A stretch of DNA of 64,000 bases from contig CAMUGE010000001.1 in the NCBI GenBank assembly GCA_947088345.1, forward strand, positions 1 to 64,000. The letters run 5' to 3'. This document shows, piece after piece, positions 53,991 through 62,473 of the stretch. The number at the start of each line of letters is the position of its first letter. The first letter of the stretch is position 1. Under the pieces are notes generated by a model that did not search any database, was not told the DNA's origin, and saw nothing but the letters and a program-made list of their open reading frames with translations. A program made the position numbers and the translations under genes. Origin of the DNA: an uncultured Roseburia sp. (GTDB taxonomy: Bacteria > Bacillota > Clostridia > Lachnospirales > Lachnospiraceae).

Positions 53991-55073
53991 ATGAGGACAT
54001 ATCTGGTTACAGGCGGCGCAGGATTTATTGGTTCTAATTATATCCATTATATGTTCCGCAAATATGGAGATGAAATACGCATCATTAATGTGGATGCGCT
54101 GACATATGCGGGGAATCTGGAAAATTTAAAAGAGGTTGCAGAACGCAGTAATTATACGTTTATCAAGGCGGATATTACGGATAAAGAGGCGATTACAAAG
54201 ATTTTTTCAGAGAATGAGATTGACAGGGTTGTGCATTTTGCGGCTGAGAGTCATGTCGATCGAAGTATTAAAAATCCCGAAGTTTTTGTCAAGACAAACG
54301 TACTCGGCACGGCAGTGATGTTAAACTGTGCAAGGGAATCCTGGGAACTGCCGGACGGCTCTTACAAGGAGGATAAAAAGTTTTTGCATGTGTCAACAGA
54401 CGAGGTCTACGGGTCTCTTGAGGACGACGGCACTTATTTTTATGAGACAACGCCGTATGCGCCGCACAGCCCGTATTCGGCCAGCAAAGCTTCCTCGGAC
54501 ATGCTGGTGAAAGCATATATTGACACGTATCATTTTCCGGCCAATATTACAAATTGCTCCAACAATTACGGACCATACCAGTTTCCGGAGAAACTGATAC
54601 CGCTTATTATCAACAATGCGCTTTTGGGAAAAAAGCTTCCGGTTTACGGTGACGGGAAGAATGTGCGCGACTGGCTTTATGTGGACGACCATGCAAAAGG
54701 GATTGATATGGTGCAGGAGATGGGACGTCTGGGAGAGACTTACAATATTGGCGGACACAATGAGAAGCAGAATATTGAGATTATTACTATTATCCTTGAC
54801 ACACTGCTTGAGATGCTGCCGGAGGACGACGCGCGCAGAGCGCATATCAGCAGAGATCTGATTACCTATGTGGAGGACCGCAAGGGACACGACAGGCGTT
54901 ATGCTATTGCGCCGGACAAGATCAAAGCCGAAATCGGCTGGGAGCCGGAAACTATGTTTAAAGAGGGCATTAAAAAGACAATTGCATGGTTCTTTGAACA
55001 CGAAGAGTGGATGAAAAATGTGACCAGCGGCGATTACCAGAATTATTATAAAGAAATGTATCACGGGAAATAG
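53991..55073 (+). CDS. rfbB: dTDP-glucose 4,6-dehydratase
   Basis: 360 residues from the ATG at 53991 (AAAGGGGA 9 bases upstream; the 37-codon extension to 53880 would overlap the promoter). Second step of dTDP-L-rhamnose synthesis. [11 protein letters not shown] binds NAD; STDEVYG holds catalytic Thr/Asp/Glu; YSASKASSD carries Tyr/Lys. [13 protein letters not shown] is the substrate region. Confidence 0.94.
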   Translation: MRTYLVTGGAGFIGSNYIHYMFRKYGDEIRIINVDALTYAGNLENLKEVAERSNYTFIKADITDKEAITKIFSENEIDRVVHFAAESHVDRSIKNPEVFVKTNVLGTAVMLNCARESWELPDGSYKEDKKFLHVSTDEVYGSLEDDGTYFYETTPYAPHSPYSASKASSDMLVKAYIDTYHFPANITNCSNNYGPYQFPEKLIPLIINNALLGKKLPVYGDGKNVRDWLYVDDHAKGIDMVQEMGRLGETYNIGGHNEKQNIEIITIILDTLLEMLPEDDARRAHISRDLITYVEDRKGHDRRYAIAPDKIKAEIGWEPETMFKEGIKKTIAWFFEHEEWMKNVTSGDYQNYYKEMYHGK

Positions 55074-55100
55074 AAAGTGCGCGAGGGCGTACTTTCTATT
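55069..55100 (+). promoter_or_regulatory. 10-bp hairpin between rfbB and rfbA
   Basis: AATAGAAAGT (55069-55078) pairs exactly with ACTTTCTATT (55091-55100). The following bases are not T-rich, so it is more likely an mRNA stabiliser, processing site or weak attenuator than a full terminator. The first bases overlap the rfbB stop. Confidence 0.5.
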
Positions 55101-55138
55101 GTTGCGTTATAAATCTCGAAAGTAAACGGAGGAAAGAT

Positions 55139-56017
55139 ATGAAAGGGATTATTCTTGCCGGTGGAGCGGGCACAAGGCTTTATCCGCTTACCAGGGCGAT
55201 ATCAAAACAAATTATGCCGGTTTATGACAAGCCTATGATTTATTACCCACTGTCAACGCTGATGCTTGCTGGTATACGTGAGGTACTGATTATTTCAACG
55301 CCGCGCGATCTGCCGGTTTTTGAGGAGTTGTTCGGGACAGGTGAGCAGCTGGGAATGCAGTTTTCGTATGCAGTTCAGGAGGAACCGCGCGGTCTTGCAG
55401 ATGCATTTTTAATCGGAGCGGATTTTATCGGTTCTGATGCGGTTGCGCTTGTTCTGGGAGACAATATATTTTACGGGCAGAGTTTTTCTCGCGTCTTAAA
55501 ACATGCGGCGGAGCGCACGGAGAGCCGGCCGGGAGCCACAATTTTCGGTTATTATGTCAAAGATCCGAGAGAGTATGGCGTTGTTGAATTTGACGGGGAA
55601 GGAAAAGCGCTTTCCATTGAGGAGAAGCCAGAGAAGCCGAAGTCAAATTATGCAGTGCCGGGTCTTTACTTTTATGATAATGATGTTGTGGAGATTGCAA
55701 AAAATGTAAAGCCGTCTGCACGAGGCGAAATTGAGATCACATCGGTTAACAATGAATATCTGATGCGCGGGACGCTTTCGGTCGAGACGCTTGGACGCGG
55801 ATTTGCCTGGCTTGACACCGGGAATCATGATATGCTGCTTGCCGCGGCGGATTTTGTCAGCGCATTCCAAAAGCGACAGGGTCTTTATATATCCTGTATT
55901 GAAGAGATCGCATATAAGCGTGGTTTTATTAATAAAGAGCAACTTCTTAAATTGGCAGAACCGCTCTTAAAGACTGACTATGGCAGATATCTTGTGGATG
56001 TTGCAGAAGGGTTATAA
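55139..56017 (+). CDS. rfbA: glucose-1-phosphate thymidylyltransferase
   Basis: 292 residues. First step: makes dTDP-glucose. [11 protein letters not shown] is the nucleotide-binding signature; [31 protein letters not shown] and [11 protein letters not shown] are family motifs. GGAGG precedes the ATG. rfbC starts 16 bases after the stop. Confidence 0.94.
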   Translation: MKGIILAGGAGTRLYPLTRAISKQIMPVYDKPMIYYPLSTLMLAGIREVLIISTPRDLPVFEELFGTGEQLGMQFSYAVQEEPRGLADAFLIGADFIGSDAVALVLGDNIFYGQSFSRVLKHAAERTESRPGATIFGYYVKDPREYGVVEFDGEGKALSIEEKPEKPKSNYAVPGLYFYDNDVVEIAKNVKPSARGEIEITSVNNEYLMRGTLSVETLGRGFAWLDTGNHDMLLAAADFVSAFQKRQGLYISCIEEIAYKRGFINKEQLLKLAEPLLKTDYGRYLVDVAEGL

Positions 56018-56033
56018 AAAGCGGAGGAAAAAG

Positions 56034-56615
56034 ATGGGAAAGATAAAGGTAACAGAAGACTGTAATGGGATTAAGGGATTAAAGGTGATTGAGCCGGCGG
56101 TTTTTGGCGATGCGCGCGGTTATTTTATGGAGACATATAATTACAATGATTTTGCAGAAGCAGGGATTGACTGTAAATTTGTACAGGATAATCAGTCGGC
56201 ATCCTCAAAAGGCGTGCTTCGAGGACTGCATTTTCAAATTAACTATCCGCAGGATAAACTGGTGCGTGTCATCAGGGGAGAGGTTTTTGATGTGGTCGTC
56301 GATATACGCAAAGGGTCAGAGACATTTGGAAAGTGGTTTGGCGTTCGCCTCTCCGACGAAAATAAAAAACAGTTTTTTGTCCCGAAAAATTTTGCGCACG
56401 GATTTATTGTGTTATCCGATTATGCAGAATTTTGTTATAAGGTAACTGATTTTTATCATCCAAACGATGAGAGCGGTATTTTGTGGAATGATCCGCAGAT
56501 CGGGATAAAATGGCCGATGCCGGACGGGATGACGGAAAAAGACCTGCTGCTCGCCGAAAAAGATAAATTATGGGGCGGGATTAAAGAGGTGAGCGCACGT
56601 TTCGGAAACGAGTGA
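56034..56615 (+). CDS. rfbC: dTDP-4-dehydrorhamnose 3,5-epimerase
   Basis: 193 residues from the ATG at 56034 (GGAGG 6 bases upstream; a longer reading overlaps rfbA). Third step of rhamnose synthesis. FGDARGYFMETY, NQSASSKGVLRGLHFQ with the catalytic His, VVDIRKGSETFGKW and FAHGFIVLSDYAEFCYK are family motifs of the cupin fold. With rfbB, rfbA and the distant rfbD it completes the pathway. Confidence 0.93.
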   Translation: MGKIKVTEDCNGIKGLKVIEPAVFGDARGYFMETYNYNDFAEAGIDCKFVQDNQSASSKGVLRGLHFQINYPQDKLVRVIRGEVFDVVVDIRKGSETFGKWFGVRLSDENKKQFFVPKNFAHGFIVLSDYAEFCYKVTDFYHPNDESGILWNDPQIGIKWPMPDGMTEKDLLLAEKDKLWGGIKEVSARFGNE

Positions 56616-56631
56616 TAAGGAGGTTGGCTGC

Positions 56632-57465
56632 TTGGGAGAGAAGAGGAAAAACGAGCGGATGCTGGTTCATATTGCAGGCAGCCGAAGCATGATTTGGAAT
56701 CTGGCGAAAAACGATTTGAGAAAAAAGTTTGCCGGGTCTGCGTTTGGTATTTTTTGGGCTTTTGTACAGCCTGTGATTACGGTTTTGCTGTATTGGTTTG
56801 TATTTGAAAAGGGATTAAATTCTAAGGCGACGGATCTTAGGACGGGACTTCCGATACCGTTTGTACTCTGGCTGATGGCAGGACTGATTCCATGGTTTTA
56901 TTTTCAGGAGGCGGTAAACGGAGGTACCGGAGTTTTGGTAGAATACAGCTATCTTGTAAAGAAAGTTGTGTTTCGAATCGAGATCCTTCCCATAGTAAAA
57001 ATAGTGTCTTCTTTGTTTACGCATCTTTTTTTTGTTGTGTTCGCAGTTGCCTTGTTTTCATGTATGGGATTTTACCCTGATTTGTATCTGCTTCAGGTGG
57101 TTTATTATACGTTTTGTATGATATTATTTACCACGGGGATCGTTTATATGACCAGCGCGGTCAATGTATTTTTCCGCGATATGAAAGAGGTGGCTGCCAT
57201 TGTGCTGCAGATCGGAATGTGGGTAACGCCCATTATGTGGTCATTTGAGACAATGACGAGTATTCCGGAATGGGCGGCGTCGCTGTTGCGGTTAAATCCG
57301 ATGTATTATATTATTGCCGGATACCGCGATGCGCTGATTCATAAGGCGGGATTTTGGGAACATCCGTATCTGACGCTGTCGTTTTGGTTATTTACCGGCG
57401 TTTCACTTCTCTTTGGCAGGTTTGTGTTTCAAAGACTGCGGCCGCATTTTGCGGATGTTTTATAA
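56632..57465 (+). CDS. polysaccharide ABC-2 exporter permease (Wzm/TagG type)
   Basis: 277 residues with six membrane segments, from a TTG at 56632 with AAGGAGG 8 bases upstream. ABC2_membrane family: NDLRKKFAGSAFGIFWAFVQP and the late WVTPIMWSFE and LNPMYYIIAGYRDAL motifs are typical of exporters for O-antigen, capsule or teichoic acid chains. It pairs with the ATPase that follows 29 bases later and moves finished, lipid-linked glycan across the membrane. Confidence 0.9.
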   Translation: MGEKRKNERMLVHIAGSRSMIWNLAKNDLRKKFAGSAFGIFWAFVQPVITVLLYWFVFEKGLNSKATDLRTGLPIPFVLWLMAGLIPWFYFQEAVNGGTGVLVEYSYLVKKVVFRIEILPIVKIVSSLFTHLFFVVFAVALFSCMGFYPDLYLLQVVYYTFCMILFTTGIVYMTSAVNVFFRDMKEVAAIVLQIGMWVTPIMWSFETMTSIPEWAASLLRLNPMYYIIAGYRDALIHKAGFWEHPYLTLSFWLFTGVSLLFGRFVFQRLRPHFADVL

Positions 57466-57494
57466 AACTGATCAACACAGCAGAAAGGTAACAT

Positions 57495-58763
57495 ATGGAA
57501 GAAATAGCGATCCGAGCAGAGGAAATCTGTAAAGTATATAAACTCTATAACCGTCCGACGGAGCGTCTTTTGGACGCGCTGGGGCTGATCAGAAAAAATC
57601 GTTTTCAGGAACATATGGCGCTTGACCATGTCTCGTTTGAAGTAAAAAAAGGCGAGACAGTGGGCATTATCGGAACAAACGGTTCCGGAAAATCTACCAT
57701 ACTCAAAATTATTACAGGTGTGTTGAATCCGACAAAGGGAAACATCACGGTAGAAGGAAGGATCTCGGCGCTGCTTGAGCTCGGAGCCGGTTTTAATATG
57801 GAGTATACCGGGATAGAAAATGTCTATTTAAACGGAATGATGATGGGATTTTCCAGAGAAGAGATGGACGAGCGGTTAGAGGGGATTCTCTCATTTGCCG
57901 ATATTGGAAATTTTGTGAATCAGCCCTGTAAAACATACTCGAGCGGGATGTTTGTGCGCCTTGCATTTGCCGTTGCCATTAACATTGATCCTGAAATCTT
58001 AATTGTGGATGAGGCGCTCTCGGTTGGAGACGTTTTTTTTCAGGCGAAATGCTACAAAAAATTTGAAGATTTCAAAGCGCAGGGAAAGACGATTCTCTTT
58101 GTAAGCCATGATATCAGCAGTGTTGCAAAATACTGTGACAGGGTCATTTTATTAAATAAAGGAAATAAACTGTCCGAGGGAGAACCAAAAGAGACGATAG
58201 AGCTTTACAAAAAAGTCCTGTTAAAGCAGGAACAGAATATAAAAAGCGGTCAGGTGCTTGGCAAAGCGGAAAGTTCACAGGCAGCATGGAAATCAAATTA
58301 CGTTTTAAATTCGGGTGTGAATGAGTATGGCACAGGGGAAGCAGAGATCATAGATTTTGCGCTGATTGACGAATACGGCAGTTACACAAACTGCATTCAA
58401 AAAGGAACATCTTTTACCATCAAGTCAAAAGTAGCTTTCCACAAAAAGATTATTGACCCGATCTTTACTTATACCTTTAAGACCGTCTCAGGTACGTCTG
58501 TAACCGGTACAAATACTATGTATGAAAATGCGGGGATTGGAACGGCGGATCAGGGCGAAATTTATGTTGCAACCTTTTGTCAGAATATGGATTTACAGGG
58601 AGGAGAATATCTATTGTCGCTGAGCTGTACCGGCTATGTCGGCGGGGAGTTTCGCGCATACCACCGGCTTTACGATATCTGCAGCGTAACTGTGATTTCC
58701 GATAAAAATACAGTGGGATTCTTTGATATGAATTCAAAGACTACCGTAGAACGGATACAATAA
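57495..58763 (+). CDS. polysaccharide exporter ATPase with C-terminal Wzt-like domain
   Basis: 422 residues. The ATPase (about 1-250) has GTNGSGKSTILKIITG (Walker A), TYSSGMFVRLAFAVA (signature), ILIVDEALSVGD (Walker B) and FVSHDISSV (switch). Residues about 265-422 form a beta-rich Wzt_C-like domain (EIIDFALIDEYG; KSKVAFHKKI). In Wzt proteins that domain binds the modified end of the glycan, so export is tied to chain completion. AGAAAGG precedes the ATG. The next gene encodes a candidate terminus-modifying enzyme. Confidence 0.9.
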   Translation: MEEIAIRAEEICKVYKLYNRPTERLLDALGLIRKNRFQEHMALDHVSFEVKKGETVGIIGTNGSGKSTILKIITGVLNPTKGNITVEGRISALLELGAGFNMEYTGIENVYLNGMMMGFSREEMDERLEGILSFADIGNFVNQPCKTYSSGMFVRLAFAVAINIDPEILIVDEALSVGDVFFQAKCYKKFEDFKAQGKTILFVSHDISSVAKYCDRVILLNKGNKLSEGEPKETIELYKKVLLKQEQNIKSGQVLGKAESSQAAWKSNYVLNSGVNEYGTGEAEIIDFALIDEYGSYTNCIQKGTSFTIKSKVAFHKKIIDPIFTYTFKTVSGTSVTGTNTMYENAGIGTADQGEIYVATFCQNMDLQGGEYLLSLSCTGYVGGEFRAYHRLYDICSVTVISDKNTVGFFDMNSKTTVERIQ

Positions 58764-58960
58764 GGATAGAAAAGTAATTTGTCTGACACAATAACCTTTC
58801 AACAGATGCGTGCGATTTTGCAGGAGACTTACTGTGCTTTGGTACAGCAAAAATCGGCGCGGCGAACGTCAGAATAATTTTTGCCGTTTGCTGTAAGATC
58901 AGAACAAGACGTACGATACAGATTCAGAACGAATAATTGTTCTTTGTGACAGGAGAGTCT
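58764..58960. other. 197-bp spacer before the methyltransferase-kinase
   Basis: No gene. A weak promoter-like pair (TTGCTG, 18-base spacer, TACGAT near 58889-58918) is possible. No clear terminator after the ATPase. Confidence 0.3.
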
Positions 58961-60895
58961 ATGGTTTCGGAAGAGCTGCTTTTTATTTTAAAACAGAATA
59001 ACAGGCCGGATTTTAATGAGCTGATCCGCAAAAAAGCTTCTTACGAGTATCTGTACCATCTGTCGTTTCAACGGTCCAATATCATTGACTGGATTGAATT
59101 GAAAAAGGATATGCATGTGCTTTTGTGGAATGCAGAATGCGGCGCTTTAACCGGCGTATTGCTGGAAAAAGCAGGCTCGGTGACCACAGTCTGCGAGACG
59201 CAGGCAGAGGCTGCTGTTCTGCGTGAGCGGTATCGTGATAGGAAAACGTTATCCGTCTATCAGATGGACTTGTTTTCGACGGCAGATTCAGAAATGTTTG
59301 ATTATATTTTTCTAATCGGACATGTTGCGAAATACAGCGGGCTGCTTGCTGATTTTTACCGGTTGTTAAAAAAGGATGGCAGTCTGATCGTAGCGGATGC
59401 CAATCGTTTGGGTCTCAAATATTTTGCAGGCGATCAGGAAGAGTACCTTGGAGGGTATTTTACCGGAGTCGAAAATCGTTATTCTGTTGAAAATGCCGAT
59501 CGCTGCTTTTCGATGCAGGAGTACAGTGGGCTGCTTTCGGACGCAGGTTTTGCAAAGCAGAGCCGCTATTATCCGTATCCTGATCATAAATTTATGACGG
59601 ATCTTTATTCTGACGCATGGCTGCCGCGTTCGGGTGAGTTAAACGATAACCGAAGGAATTTTGAACGCGATCGTTATCTGCTGTTTGACGAGAGAACCGT
59701 CTTTGACGCGCTGCTTGCGGAGGGCGTCTTTCCTGTTTTTTCCAATTCTTTTCTGATTGAGGCAAAAAAACTGGAAAAAGCAGGAAAAAGGAGCGTGCTG
59801 TATGTGCGTTATTCCAATGAGCGCAGAGAGTGTTTTCAGATCAGGACTGACATTGTGCAGGAGGACGGCGTAAAATGGGTGTATAAGCGTGCGCTTCTGA
59901 AAGAAGGGCGGGAGCATGTCTTTAAGATGGAAACAGCGTTTGCCGCATTGAGCAGTTGTTATACAACAGAGAATCTTATTTTCTGCCGATGCAGCAGGAC
60001 GAATGAGGGGGTACGCTTCCCTTTTGTAAGAGGGACGTTGCTGTACGACAGGATTCGCAGGGCGCTTGATGCAAAAGAAGATGTCCTTGTATGGGAACTG
60101 GTGAGAGAATTTGTCAGAAGAGTCTTAGGGGACGGCGGCAGCCGCTCGTTTGAAATGACAGATGGGTTTCGTGAAGTATTTGGTGATGTCACTCTGGACA
60201 AACATATGGACTGTCCGCTGTTCTGCGATATCGACCTTATTTTTTCGAATTTGTATGTAGAGGACAGTACGGGGGTATGGAACGTTATTGATTATGAGTG
60301 GTCGTTTGATTTTCCGATTCCGAAAGCTTTTGTGATTTATCGGGCGCTTTACTTTTCATATTATCAGATGTTTCAGGGTACGCATGTTACGTTTCGGCAG
60401 CTGATGGAGGCCGGCGGTATTTCTCAGGAGATGGCGGGTGTATTCCGCGTGATGGAAGAACATTTTCAGCGTTACATTGGAAGCGGCGCATTTCCGGTTC
60501 GCTCAATCCGACATTTGATGGGAACAAAGACAATGCGGCTTGCGGATACGTCTGATCCGGAAGAAACTGCCCGTTTTTTTGCCGGAAAGTTAAGATTTTC
60601 GATTGACCGGGAGGAAATTCAGGATGGCTGTGTTGTCCTTAGCGGCTGGGCGCTGGGGGTTTCTTTGCGCAAAGAGGCATTTGCCGCGCATATTGCCATT
60701 TTTGGCAAAGGAGGCGTTCCGATTGATGCCGAGATTACACGCACAAAGCGCCGCGACGTGCTGGATGCATTTTTGATCAGGCAGCAAAAGGAACCGGCAG
60801 TGGGTTTTGACTGTGTATTTCTAGTGCCGGAGGACGGAATCTGGCAGGCGGTTTTTTCGGTTGGCGCGAAAAAAAAGAAATATAAGCGGAGTTGA
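58961..60895 (+). CDS. putative chain-terminating methyltransferase-kinase (WbdD-like) with C-terminal beta-domain
   Basis: 644 residues from the ATG at 58961 (GGAG 5 bases upstream). Residues about 35-275 are a class I SAM methyltransferase: VLLWNAECGALTG, FDYIFLIGHVAKY, NRLGLKYFAGD, YYPYPDHKFMTDLYSD and FSNSFLIEAKK. About 280-520 look like an aminoglycoside/lipopolysaccharide kinase fold: VKWVYKRALLKEG (Lys), FCDIDLIFSNLYV near 421 (catalytic Asp/Asn) and NVIDYEWSF near 440 (metal Asp). About 545-644 carry a VVLSGWALG beta-domain like those of the 3013 enzyme. WbdD caps O9a chains by methylation and phosphorylation, and pairs with a Wzt of the same type; here the same role is inferred from fold order and neighbours. 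Confidence 0.65.
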   Translation: MVSEELLFILKQNNRPDFNELIRKKASYEYLYHLSFQRSNIIDWIELKKDMHVLLWNAECGALTGVLLEKAGSVTTVCETQAEAAVLRERYRDRKTLSVYQMDLFSTADSEMFDYIFLIGHVAKYSGLLADFYRLLKKDGSLIVADANRLGLKYFAGDQEEYLGGYFTGVENRYSVENADRCFSMQEYSGLLSDAGFAKQSRYYPYPDHKFMTDLYSDAWLPRSGELNDNRRNFERDRYLLFDERTVFDALLAEGVFPVFSNSFLIEAKKLEKAGKRSVLYVRYSNERRECFQIRTDIVQEDGVKWVYKRALLKEGREHVFKMETAFAALSSCYTTENLIFCRCSRTNEGVRFPFVRGTLLYDRIRRALDAKEDVLVWELVREFVRRVLGDGGSRSFEMTDGFREVFGDVTLDKHMDCPLFCDIDLIFSNLYVEDSTGVWNVIDYEWSFDFPIPKAFVIYRALYFSYYQMFQGTHVTFRQLMEAGGISQEMAGVFRVMEEHFQRYIGSGAFPVRSIRHLMGTKTMRLADTSDPEETARFFAGKLRFSIDREEIQDGCVVLSGWALGVSLRKEAFAAHIAIFGKGGVPIDAEITRTKRRDVLDAFLIRQQKEPAVGFDCVFLVPEDGIWQAVFSVGAKKKKYKRS

Positions 60896-60913
60896 CGTAA
60901 GGAGGCAGGGGGC

Positions 60914-62338
60914 ATGTATCAATCAAGGGAAAAACTGCAGGATATGGTGTTACTGCTTACCGATATTATCTGTTTTATGGTAAGTTATCTGGGCGGCGGC
61001 TATCTGTGGCTGGTCGGATATCGTAATGTCTCCGTTGCGGATATGAAGACGGAGCTGTTGGAAAGTTTTGGCGTTGTGTTTGTCATCTATGTGCTGTTTA
61101 TGTTATTTTCGGATTTAGAGCGTAAGTTTATCCGCAGAAGCGTCTACCAGGAGATTTGGGCCGCGGTAAAAGCGGGCGTTGCACTGGTTTTTATCATGGC
61201 TATGATTATCTTTTTGCAGCACAATAATGCGGATGCATCCAGAGGCGTATATTTTTGTATTGCGGCGATTAATACCGTTATCTTTTTTGCCGCGCATATG
61301 CTGTTAAAGTATTATCTTTTGCGCGTTTATCGCAATAAGCGGGCGGCGAATCAGGTTTTTCTTGTGACGACAGGGGATCGCGTTTCCGATATTATGGCGG
61401 AAACGGATAATGCAAGGGACTGGGAACATCGGCTGGCAGGGATTGCCATTATCGACGATAATCAGATCGGCAGATGGTACGAAGGCGTTCCGGTTGTTGC
61501 GACTTATTCCAATATGTTTCAGTATGCGAAAGAACAGATTGTGGATGAGGTATTTATTGACGTACCGTATGAGGACGGCAGTTCGCTTGCAAAAGTGGTA
61601 CAGGAATTTGCTAATATGGGGGCTACGGTTCATATCACGATTGAACTGCTTCATAAATTTGACGATTATCATAAGAGTTTTACCATGCTGGGATATATAC
61701 CTGTCATTACATTCACCAATCAGTATAACGACTGGAAGATGCTTGCCGTAAAACGTCTGATGGACATTGCAGGTGCGCTGATCGGACTTCTTATTACTGC
61801 TGTAGTCACTGTTTTTTTGGCGCCGCCGCTCTTGATTGAATCACCCGGGCCGCTGTTTTTTTCACAGCAGCGTGTCGGCAAGAACGGGCGTTATTTTAAA
61901 ATATATAAGTTCCGTTCGATGTACAGGGATGCGGAGGAGCGAAAAAAAGAGCTGGAACACCAAAATGAGATGGGCAGTGCGCTGATGTTTAAAATGAAAG
62001 AAGATCCGCGCATCACGAAAGTCGGAAAATTTATTCGAAAGACAAGTATTGACGAGCTTCCGCAGTTTTTTAACGTGCTAAAAGGCGATATGAGTCTTGT
62101 GGGGACAAGGCCGCCGACGGTTGATGAGTTTAAGCAGTACGAACTGCACCAGAAGCGCCGTTTAAGTGCAAAACCCGGGATTACCGGACTCTGGCAGGTC
62201 AGCGGCAGAAACCGGATCGTTGATTTTGACGAGGTGGTAAAGCTGGATGTGCAGTATATTGACAATTGGAGCATAGGGCTGGATTTAAAAATCCTGTGCA
62301 AGACAGTATTGGTTGTATTTAAAAGCGAGGGCGAGTAG
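60914..62338 (+). CDS. polyprenyl-phosphate sugar-1-phosphate transferase (second copy)
   Basis: 474 residues. Four N-terminal membrane segments, a Rossmann-like middle and the sugar transferase domain: FSQQRVGKNG, IYKFRSMYRDAEER, TSIDELPQFFNVLKG, SLVGTRPPTVDEF, KPGITGLWQVSGRN. Only moderately similar to the 8864 enzyme and probably uses another sugar. Starts the locus II glycan. AAGGAGG precedes the ATG; its stop TAG is the first base triplet of a repeat element. Confidence 0.9.
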   Translation: MYQSREKLQDMVLLLTDIICFMVSYLGGGYLWLVGYRNVSVADMKTELLESFGVVFVIYVLFMLFSDLERKFIRRSVYQEIWAAVKAGVALVFIMAMIIFLQHNNADASRGVYFCIAAINTVIFFAAHMLLKYYLLRVYRNKRAANQVFLVTTGDRVSDIMAETDNARDWEHRLAGIAIIDDNQIGRWYEGVPVVATYSNMFQYAKEQIVDEVFIDVPYEDGSSLAKVVQEFANMGATVHITIELLHKFDDYHKSFTMLGYIPVITFTNQYNDWKMLAVKRLMDIAGALIGLLITAVVTVFLAPPLLIESPGPLFFSQQRVGKNGRYFKIYKFRSMYRDAEERKKELEHQNEMGSALMFKMKEDPRITKVGKFIRKTSIDELPQFFNVLKGDMSLVGTRPPTVDEFKQYELHQKRRLSAKPGITGLWQVSGRNRIVDFDEVVKLDVQYIDNWSIGLDLKILCKTVLVVFKSEGE

Positions 62339-62469
62339 CGTGAAAAGTACCTGTAAGGCTCATGCCAATGGGCATATCGCCAACAAGTACTAAGTTTCAC
62401 GCCGAAAAATGCCAAAAAACGGCATTTTTGATCTGAACATGAGTCACAGCAAAGCTGTGCTATGGAGGG
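62336..62469 (+). repeat. 134-bp intergenic element, single copy
   Basis: Same plan as the 53546 units: TAG (stop of the upstream gene), GTG at 62340, hairpin ATGCC/GGCAT inside the short ORF, hairpin 2 (62405-62413 with 62421-62429, AAAAAAC loop), hairpin 3 (62445-62450 with 62454-62459, AAA loop), then ATGGAGGG ahead of TAGCGTG at 62470. Stems differ in sequence but stay paired. Confidence 0.82.
62340..62393 (+). CDS. possible 17-residue peptide in the element
   Basis: GTG-started frame MKSTCKAHANGHIANKY then TAA. Preceded by GAGGGCGAGTAGC, which contains a usable Shine-Dalgarno overlapping the upstream stop. It matches the length and pattern of the 53550 peptide. Translation is unproven. 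Confidence 0.35.
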   Translation: MKSTCKAHANGHIANKY

Positions 62470-62473
62470 TAGC

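Noticed and set aside
54393-55064. 223-codon minus-strand frame opposite rfbB
   Set aside because: Fully antisense to a well-supported gene; no ribosome binding site or family.
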